Position numbers and translations under genes: made by a program. This document shows, piece by piece, positions 15,110-22,089 of a DNA stretch of 22,089 nucleotides. Positions within the stretch are counted from its first letter, which is position 1. Each line of letters starts with the position of its first letter. Below the pieces are notes generated by a model. It searched no databases, was not told the origin of the DNA, and saw nothing but the letters and a program-made list of their open reading frames with translations. The DNA comes from CAZJCK01 sp964544635 (GTDB lineage: Bacteria; Zixibacteria; MSB-5A5; GN15; FEB-12), in assembly GCA_964544635.1 (NCBI GenBank), contig CAZJCK010000061.1, positions 1-22,089 on the forward strand, given 5' to 3'.

Positions 15110-18100
15110 CTATGGACGTCGCAGCCCGAAACGTTTCATGCGATTTCTTAACGTCGACAACGGCAGGTTCAGCGCGGCCGCGGCACGGGTCTGGTTCCAG
15201 TTGTGACGCGCCAGCGCCTTGATAATGCGATCGCGTTCCTCGTCGTCGGGGTTGGCATCGGGCGCCACCTCCGGCCTCTCGAGGTGCCGGCGAACATGAT
15301 CGGGTTGTATGACTGTGCCCGGATAAAGAATGAGCATCATATCGACAAAGTTCTTTAGCTGCCGGACATTCCCCGGCCAATCGTATCGAGTCAGCTGTTC
15401 CATTGCAGCTTTCGAAAACTTGAGGGCGCCGTCACCGGTAGCCAAAAGCCTGATGAAGTGCTCCACCAGCAGGGGGATATCGTCGCGTCGCTTGCGCAGC
15501 GGCGGGATTTCGATAACAAAGGTGTTGAGGCGGTAGTAGAGATCGCGACGGAAACGGCCATCCTCGACCAGCCGTTCCAACGGCTGGTTGGTGGCGTAGA
15601 TAAAGCGGATGTCGGTCTCGATCGGCTTGGTGCTGCCGACTCGTTCGAATTGTTGCGACTCGAGTACCCGCAGTACTTTCGCCTGCACCTCAAGCGACAT
15701 GTCACCGATCTCGTCGAGGAACAGGCTGCCGCGATCGGCAGCTTCAAATTTGCCCGGCTTGCCCGTTACCCCGGTAGCGGTACCGGCGGCAACGCCAAAC
15801 AATTCGCTTTCGATGAGCGTGGGAGCAAACGATGCGCAGTTGAGTTTCACCATCGGGCGGCCGGCGCGCGGCGACAGGTTGTGCACCATGTCGGCCAGGC
15901 ACTCCTTGCCGGTCCCGGTTTCGCCGATGATGAGCACCGGCGCCGTCGATGCCGCGATTCGCGGCAGCATCGACAGCATGTCCTGAATGCGGCTGTTGCG
16001 ACCAATGAACTCGCTGTCGTAGCCGGCCGAGCGCAGTCGGGTGCGCAGGTTTTCATTGGTTGCCGACAGGCTGGCCATGCGATCGAGGGTGGTGCGGCTC
16101 ACCGCCAGGAAGTTGGCAATCGTCTCGACCAGCTGAATATCATCATCGGTAAACAATCCCGGCAGGTTGTGATGATCGAGATACAACGCCCCCAGCAAAT
16201 GCTCGTCGTAAATGATCGGGGTGCATATGACCGCCCGAATATTATGGGCGATGACCGACTTGTACTGGCTGGTGCGATCATCTTCAACCGCATTGTCGAT
16301 CGTGACAGTGCGGGCTTCGCCAACCGACGTCTTGACGATGGAATGACTGAAGTCAGTTATATCCTTCAGGTCGGCCGTGTCGCAACTGATGTAAGCGGCG
16401 GGACGCAGGCGGTCGCCGGCAACGTCGAACAGTACCCCCCGCTCGGCGCCGGTCAGGTCGACGGCGTACCGTATCAACCGCTGCATGGCATCCTGACGAT
16501 CTTCCAGCGATGCCAGGATACCGGACATTGAGCGCACTGAAGCCAGCAGGGTATGGACAGCCGGTCCAACGGTTAACGCAGCGGCCGCCCGTTCGTATCG
16601 CTGGATGAGCAGAGCATTCCCCATGTCGCGGGCATGTTGCGCCGCCGCTTCATAATAGCGGCGCGCCACCTTGGTGCGGTCGGCGGCGGCATAGTGTTCT
16701 GCGAGTGCGCGACAGAGGGCGATACCGATATCGAAGGTGCCCGTACGGTTGCACAGAATGTAGCTTTCCTTCAGGGTTTCGGCGCATCGCTCACGGTCGG
16801 CTTCATCGATGCGGCACATCTTATCAAACAGGTTGCCCAGAACGACCGACGTGTCGAGTCGCTGATCCGGCGACAACGAGTCGGCCAACCGGCGCGCTCG
16901 CTGGCGGATTGACGCGTCGGGATACAACAGCATTAACACCAGCAGGCGGGCTGCAAACATGAAGTGCTGCTCTTTCAGGAGCTGGTTGATAAACAGTATA
17001 TCGTCTGCGCTGACCGCTTCAGTCATATTGTGCAATTTGTCGAGCACCGCCACGCCCGCCAGCTCGACTTGAATGCCAGTCGAGGGCGTTTCTTTAATCA
17101 GTTTCTGTCCGGACCTGACGGCCTCGGCCAGGCGTTCGCGATCATTCTGCCAACAGGCCAGCTCTGCAAAAATTTGCCAGTACCGCGATTGAGCCACCGG
17201 AGACGCGGCATCCAGGTATGCCCGCGCCTGCCGAAAAGAACGAAGGCCGTCGAAATATCGGCCTCTCGATATGTCCAGGAAGGACATGCCCCGCAGAAAG
17301 GTCGTAATGTGAAAGGCACCCGGCGTCTCGCAGCGGTCAGCCATCGACATGGTGAGTTCACGATGGGCGGCATCATATCGCGCCATACGGATGTTGGCAG
17401 TAGCGATCTGTTCGTAGAGAAACGGACGTACTGTAAACAGGCTGTGTTCCTCGGAAAGCTTCAGGCCGGCGCGGGCGTGACGTTGCGCCTCGTGGTATCG
17501 TCCCTGCTGGAACAGTCGCGCGGCACGTAACTGGTGCATGCTGATGAGGCTGGCCGGGGCCACTTCGTGCTGGCGCGCCAGACGTTCCAGTTCCTGCATG
17601 TGCTCCAGTTGACGTTCGCTGTTACCGGTCTGCTCCTCCAGCCTCATTAATTCGATCAAGGCATGTCCGACCTGAACGTAATCATCCCGCTGAAGCGCTT
17701 CGTCGCGCAACTGCGTCAATGACTCGTAGGCAGCTGTGAGTTGGCCCAGGCTGACCATGGCCCAGCAGCGCTGCCGCACCAGGACGGACCGAAGTGACCA
17801 TTCGTCCCGCTCAATAGCCGCCGCCTCGAGCGTCTCGCACATTGACAGGACCTCATCTTTGCGCCCCATCAACAGGTAACAGCGCACCACCAGCATACCG
17901 ATGTGCAGCCGAATATCGTCGGGAAGTCCCTCGTGTTCATACAGCGCCGCCAGGCCGTCGATCAGTTCCTGCGGTTGGCGTACCTGCGAGATGATGTCGT
18001 ACCAGCGCCTGATGGCGGCGCGCTGCAGTCTCCCGCCTGACAGTTGATCGGCCGCCCGGTCGGGCACCGTGAGCAGCAGGCGCAGGTGCAGCCACGCACG

Positions 18101-19270
18101 CAGGTAGTCGGTTTCCCCGGCCAGCCGGTCGGCTTCCTGCGCCAGGCGAACGACGCCGTCGGCAGACGCCACGCTGCCCGGCCAGCCCGGATCGTCGTGA
18201 ATCAACCGGTAGGCCGCAACCAGTCCGTCGTTCGGCAGATCGATCCGCCAGTAGTCCGGGGTGCGTTCCACGGTCGAACGCTGCAACCAGCGATACCACA
18301 GCCGCATGACCGCGATCGGCTGCGACTGAACCGTCGCCGTCAGCTCCGTCAACACCGTTTCCGGCAGGCCGAACAGCCGGATCTCGCGAGTCAGCCGCGA
18401 CAACAGATTTGATCGAGAGCCGCCGGCTTGCAATATCGTCCGCGCCTGAGCCGCCGCGACCGCGCCCAGGAGTCGACGCAAAAGTGACTGGTATTCGGAT
18501 GCTTCGATTAATCCTGCCTGAAGCAAGGCTTGCAGCAATGATCTCGGACGGGCGGTGACTTCTGACCTGACGCATGCCTCCGAAAGGGCCTGGAGCTTCT
18601 TCTCCTGTGCGGCGCTGACTGGCTTGTCCTGGCAGTTCCTGAGACTAACCAGCAGGTCGGCTAACATGCGACCAAAGGAATAGCTGTCGGACTCGACGCA
18701 CGGTGGCTTGTTGGCCAATATCTCCGGCGCCACATGTGACGGTGTGCCGAGGATAATGGCATCACTTCTCTCAAACTCGCTGCGCATGAAATCGTTGTCG
18801 ACCAGGCGAAGACGGATACCGCGGCTGGTGCGACAATACATGAAGTTGCTCAGCTTCAAGTCGCCATGAACCAGCCGGTAATGATGCAGGTAGTCGACGA
18901 CAAAGACAGTCTCGATCAGGCACGCCAGCGGTTGTTCGAGGAAGACGTCTTCGGTAAGCGATGACCAGATTGCCGCCGACAAGAAGGGGTAGGCAATCGA
19001 TATACCGCCCGGCCGGGCGTCGCTGCGCCGAGGCGTGACGATCAGGCGAATGTCGAGTGGCCGCTGGATTTCGGTGCTCTGCGTCAAGAGGCGGATCAGC
19101 CGCTGAGCATCAAGCGACATACCGTCACGCGCCACCTTCACCAGTACCGGCTCCCCCGATGGCTTGGCGATCGCTTTCCAGAGATGCCAAAGATCGGTAT
19201 CGCCGAGGTGATGTGGCGAGACGTACATCGACGGCTCGGGCGCCTTCGGTTTGAATCCGGCCGGCGTCAT
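15110..19270 (-). CDS. Giant regulator: atypical Ser/Thr kinase - TPR - GAF - sigma54-type AAA+ - Fis HTH
   Basis: A 1386-residue soluble protein. Residues 15-250 form a eukaryotic-like kinase fold: candidate beta3 Lys K45 (LVKVARD), catalytic loop HGDLKLSN (135-142), DND in place of DFG (158-160), GTPSHVAPE (175-183); no glycine-rich loop is visible. Residues about 370-890 are helical TPR-like repeats. A GAF domain follows at about 925-1058. The AAA+ domain (1087-1310) has Walker A GETGTGKE (1116-1123), Walker B GSLFLDEIGD (1181-1190), an arginine-finger region DGRFRRDLYYRL and WPGNVRQL. The sigma54-contact loop GAFTGA reads GTATGV (1163-1168). A Fis-type HTH (NWNQTRAAAALNLPLSTLRNRM) ends the protein. 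It should convert a cytosolic signal into transcription control. The missing Phe in the loop leaves sigma54 activation doubtful. AGGAAG lies 9 bases before ATG 19270. Confidence 0.88.
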   Translation of the reverse strand: MTPAGFKPKAPEPSMYVSPHHLGDTDLWHLWKAIAKPSGEPVLVKVARDGMSLDAQRLIRLLTQSTEIQRPLDIRLIVTPRRSDARPGGISIAYPFLSAAIWSSLTEDVFLEQPLACLIETVFVVDYLHHYRLVHGDLKLSNFMYCRTSRGIRLRLVDNDFMRSEFERSDAIILGTPSHVAPEILANKPPCVESDSYSFGRMLADLLVSLRNCQDKPVSAAQEKKLQALSEACVRSEVTARPRSLLQALLQAGLIEASEYQSLLRRLLGAVAAAQARTILQAGGSRSNLLSRLTREIRLFGLPETVLTELTATVQSQPIAVMRLWYRWLQRSTVERTPDYWRIDLPNDGLVAAYRLIHDDPGWPGSVASADGVVRLAQEADRLAGETDYLRAWLHLRLLLTVPDRAADQLSGGRLQRAAIRRWYDIISQVRQPQELIDGLAALYEHEGLPDDIRLHIGMLVVRCYLLMGRKDEVLSMCETLEAAAIERDEWSLRSVLVRQRCWAMVSLGQLTAAYESLTQLRDEALQRDDYVQVGHALIELMRLEEQTGNSERQLEHMQELERLARQHEVAPASLISMHQLRAARLFQQGRYHEAQRHARAGLKLSEEHSLFTVRPFLYEQIATANIRMARYDAAHRELTMSMADRCETPGAFHITTFLRGMSFLDISRGRYFDGLRSFRQARAYLDAASPVAQSRYWQIFAELACWQNDRERLAEAVRSGQKLIKETPSTGIQVELAGVAVLDKLHNMTEAVSADDILFINQLLKEQHFMFAARLLVLMLLYPDASIRQRARRLADSLSPDQRLDTSVVLGNLFDKMCRIDEADRERCAETLKESYILCNRTGTFDIGIALCRALAEHYAAADRTKVARRYYEAAAQHARDMGNALLIQRYERAAAALTVGPAVHTLLASVRSMSGILASLEDRQDAMQRLIRYAVDLTGAERGVLFDVAGDRLRPAAYISCDTADLKDITDFSHSIVKTSVGEARTVTIDNAVEDDRTSQYKSVIAHNIRAVICTPIIYDEHLLGALYLDHHNLPGLFTDDDIQLVETIANFLAVSRTTLDRMASLSATNENLRTRLRSAGYDSEFIGRNSRIQDMLSMLPRIAASTAPVLIIGETGTGKECLADMVHNLSPRAGRPMVKLNCASFAPTLIESELFGVAAGTATGVTGKPGKFEAADRGSLFLDEIGDMSLEVQAKVLRVLESQQFERVGSTKPIETDIRFIYATNQPLERLVEDGRFRRDLYYRLNTFVIEIPPLRKRRDDIPLLVEHFIRLLATGDGALKFSKAAMEQLTRYDWPGNVRQLKNFVDMMLILYPGTVIQPDHVRRHLERPEVAPDANPDDEERDRIIKALARHNWNQTRAAAALNLPLSTLRNRMKRFGLRRP

Positions 19271-19334
19271 TGTCTTTGTCTTCCTGCAACAACCACTGAT
19301 TCAGCTCCCGTACCTGCCCATGTTGGTTCCCGGC

Positions 19335-19364
19335 AGTATATGACATAACCGGCCGTATCCGCAA
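19335..19364 (-). promoter_or_regulatory. Candidate sigma70 promoter of the giant regulator
   Basis: Read leftward: TTGCGG (19364-19359), 18-base spacer, TATACT (19340-19335). The predicted start near 19328 leaves a leader of about 58 bases before ATG 19270. The -10 is one base from consensus; the -35 keeps only TTG. Confidence 0.4.
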
Positions 19365-19528
19365 GTGAGCGTGACAGAGATTGATCTCATGCGTTATGCA
19401 CGCTGTTACGGATTGGTACAGTCAGGGACTGCCGCACCGCCGGCAGACGTCGCGCGCCGTCGAGCAAGCCACTTGCACAAAAAGAGTTACGACAACGCCG
19501 GAGGTGTCGGCACGGGGTATGCTCTTAC

Positions 19529-19696
19529 ATGGCAGTGACGGTCGGCAGTTGTGACCGGCACGACGGCGTGCAATCAAAATTCGCCTGCCGATCTCTGCCC
19601 TTTGTCGCAGTAGCCCAAACGGCGGCGGTACTGCCCTCCCCGGTACCGCCGCCACTCCGCTTCCTGTTGAGATGCAAACAATGTGAGATGACATGA
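19529..19696 (+). CDS. Possible proline-rich leader ORF of the MgtC-family gene
   Basis: ATG 19529 opens a 55-residue frame whose TGA (19694-19696) overlaps the MgtC ATG (19693-19695) as ATGA, a classic translational-coupling junction. Prolines occur at residues 24, 36, 38, 40, 41 and 42, so five of seven codons at 36-42 encode Pro. That run is encoded on the loop and right arm of the hairpin at 19621-19653. The peptide is otherwise Cys-rich with no known domain, and codon third positions are only about 63% G/C, so it does not look like an ordinary protein. The only nearby ribosome-like motif is GGGG 11 bases upstream. Treat as a regulatory ORF hypothesis or a chance frame. Confidence 0.25.
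   Translation: MAVTVGSCDRHDGVQSKFACRSLPFVAVAQTAAVLPSPVPPPLRFLLRCKQCEMT
19621..19653 (+). promoter_or_regulatory. Strong leader hairpin 40 bases before the MgtC-family gene
   Basis: GGCGGCGGTAC (19621-19631) and GTACCGCCGCC (19643-19653) form an 11-bp perfect stem around an 11-base loop. No T-run follows on either strand, so it is not a plain intrinsic terminator. Its position just upstream of the start codon suggests control of translation or of transcription elongation. Confidence 0.45.
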
Positions 19697-20151
19697 ATGT
19701 TGACAGTTCCCTGAGCCAGATAATTTCACACCTGTATCACCTGGCGATCGCCTACGCCCTGGCCTTTCCAATCGGCTGGGATCGTGAACGGCGCTCCCGT
19801 TCAGCCGGCATTCGCACCTTTCCGCTCGTGGCAGTTGCCGCCTGCGGCTATATGCTGGTCGGTATCACCATGCTTTCCGACGATTCCTCGGCTGCCCGTG
19901 TCATGTACGGTATCATTACCGGTATCGGCTTCATCGGCGGCGGTGCGATACTGAAAACGAAGGGGACTGTCAGCGGCACCGCCACGGCTGCCTCCATCTG
20001 GAATGTCGGCGGTATCGGCATCGCGGTGGCCTGGCGGCGTTACGAAATTGCCCTTGTCCTGGCACTGATCAACTTCCTTACCCTCTGGCTCACCCCCGGA
20101 CTGAAAGACCATCTGCGTCGGAATAACAACAGCGACGAAGAAATCGAATGA
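19693..20151 (+). CDS. MgtC/SapB-family inner-membrane protein
   Basis: A 152-residue protein with four or five hydrophobic segments. It carries the family signatures AFPIGWDRERRSRSAGIRTF (residues 24-43), then GIGFIGGGAIL and the downstream TATAASIWNVGGIGIAVAW. MgtC of Salmonella binds the F-ATP synthase and is induced by low Mg2+. Shorter relatives like this one (SapB/YhiD type, without the C-terminal ACT-like domain) have unclear roles in Mg2+ or acid adaptation. The ribosome site before ATG 19693 is weak, which would fit coupling to an upstream ORF ending at ATGA. The cupin gene starts 38 bases after its stop. Confidence 0.87.
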   Translation: MNVDSSLSQIISHLYHLAIAYALAFPIGWDRERRSRSAGIRTFPLVAVAACGYMLVGITMLSDDSSAARVMYGIITGIGFIGGGAILKTKGTVSGTATAASIWNVGGIGIAVAWRRYEIALVLALINFLTLWLTPGLKDHLRRNNNSDEEIE

Positions 20152-20189
20152 CGCTTGAGCGAAAGTAACTATCGACGTATGTTCTCTTT

Positions 20190-20549
20190 ATGATCTTCAA
20201 AAAACAAACCGACATCGACTGGGCCGACCAGGGGGTATACAAGCGCGGCGTGATGATGCCGTTTGGGGAATACTCTGATGACTCCATTCAGGCCCAGGTT
20301 GTTGAAATCAAATCCGGCCAGACTGTCGGCCGCCACTATCACAAGAAGCAGACCGAATTCATTTACCTGATTGATGGTCTCTGCCGATTTACGGTTGGCG
20401 ATGAAACTTTCGATATGGAGCCCGGCGACATGATTGTCACCGAACCGGGCGACGTGCATATGACGGCCAATGTCGGCGACCGGCCATTGCGGTTCTTCGT
20501 TGTCAAAATCAACGGTGCGGCCGACGATACGGTGTGGGTCGACGAGTAG
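20190..20549 (+). CDS. Single-domain cupin protein, unknown substrate
   Basis: A 119-residue cupin_2-type beta-barrel. Motif 1 is GRHYHKKQTEFIYLIDG, with the HXH pair, Glu and closing Gly in canonical spacing. Motif 2 is EPGDVHMTAN, supplying the third His. A metal site (two His, Glu, His) is therefore complete. Small cupins of this kind serve as sugar-phosphate isomerases, dioxygenases or metabolite sensors; nothing here tells which. ATG 20190 lacks a clear ribosome site. The gene follows the MgtC-family gene by 38 bases on the same strand and is closed by a strong terminator, so the pair probably form one operon. An upstream ATG at 20179 meets a stop after three codons. Confidence 0.85.
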   Translation: MIFKKQTDIDWADQGVYKRGVMMPFGEYSDDSIQAQVVEIKSGQTVGRHYHKKQTEFIYLIDGLCRFTVGDETFDMEPGDMIVTEPGDVHMTANVGDRPLRFFVVKINGAADDTVWVDE

Positions 20550-20576
20550 CAATACCTGTCCTGTTACCCGCGCAGA

Positions 20577-20612
20577 TACAAAAAAGCCCCGGCAATAGCC
20601 GGGGCTTTTTAT
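20577..20612. terminator. Bidirectional rho-independent terminator (cupin / groEL)
   Basis: AAAAAGCCCCGGC (20581-20593) pairs perfectly with GCCGGGGCTTTTT (20598-20610) around AATA. It has a T-run on both strands and so ends the rightward cupin transcript and the leftward groEL transcript. It lies 31 bases after the cupin stop and 28 bases after the groEL stop. Confidence 0.92.
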
Positions 20613-20638
20613 CTATGCGATGTGATGTGGGGGTCGGA

Positions 20639-22089
<1,451 letters not shown>

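Larger units (their letters stand above)
19271..19692. other. 422-bp divergent intergenic region
   Basis: It lies between the leftward giant regulator and the rightward MgtC-family gene. The left quarter holds the regulator's candidate promoter (19335-19364). The right part holds a possible 55-codon leader ORF (19529-19696) and an 11-bp perfect hairpin (19621-19653). GGAGGTG at 19500-19506 is a strong ribosome-site-like motif with no start codon at good spacing; ATG 19519 opens an 11-residue ORF 12 bases further on. A 90-residue leftward ORF across 19422-19694 has no ribosome site and an Arg/Cys-rich composition; I do not call it a gene. Confidence 0.5.

Noticed and set aside
15458..16531. 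357-residue rightward ORF opposite the giant regulator
   Set aside because: It overlaps the AAA+ and GAF domains, whose motifs are intact on the other strand; no start signal.
19422..19694. 90-residue leftward ORF in the divergent intergenic region
   Set aside because: No ribosome site, Arg/Cys-rich, overlaps the MgtC-family start and has no recognisable domain.

Overview
The window looks like chromosome from a GC-rich (roughly 58-60% by eye), Gram-negative, free-living bacterium that makes c-type cytochromes. An outer-membrane beta-barrel, periplasmic multihaem cytochromes, an HDOD protein, a kinase/sigma54-activator fusion and a GroEL with a Gly-Met tail all fit a respiratory bacterium. 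A deep-branching lineage of the FCB/Zixibacteria kind is my guess, from gene style only; I could not test it. I see no insertion sequences, integrases, CRISPR arrays, tRNAs or rRNAs.

Left part (1-6390). After the 3' end of an unrecognised gene and its terminator comes an HDOD signalling gene with a degenerate receiver domain, closed by a very strong hairpin. Next is a tight three-gene operon: an outer-membrane porin-like barrel, a periplasmic octahaem cytochrome of the hydroxylamine oxidoreductase (HAO) type, and a large membrane-anchored NapC/NirT-type multihaem quinol dehydrogenase. The likely scheme is quinol -> NapC-like protein -> periplasmic octahaem enzyme, acting on a small nitrogen compound (nitrite or hydroxylamine), with the barrel as a possible entry pore. 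Convergent to it is osmC (organic hydroperoxide reductase).

Middle (6390-13900). A 268-bp divergent regulatory region carries two dyads, one near each gene, and a near-consensus promoter for a soluble PAS-PAS histidine kinase. The kinase gene ends exactly where a leftward three-gene envelope/glycan-type operon ends. In transcription order that operon is a GT-C glycosyltransferase with a TPR tail, a DXD-type glycosyltransferase-like protein, and a membrane protein with an embedded spermidine-synthase-like domain.

Right part (13900-22089). Leftward genes are a 1386-residue regulator (atypical Ser/Thr kinase, TPR, GAF, sigma54-type AAA+, Fis HTH), then a tiny secreted Gly/Pro/Thr-rich protein, then a short WYL-type regulator. 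Rightward from a 422-bp divergent region are an MgtC/SapB-family membrane protein and a small cupin. The MgtC gene is preceded by a possible polyproline-coding leader ORF on a strong hairpin. A bidirectional terminator separates the cupin from the convergent, 5'-truncated groEL.

The parts I would look at first are the HAO/NapC-like/porin operon, the giant kinase-activator fusion with degenerate kinase and GAFTGA motifs, and the MgtC-family leader.
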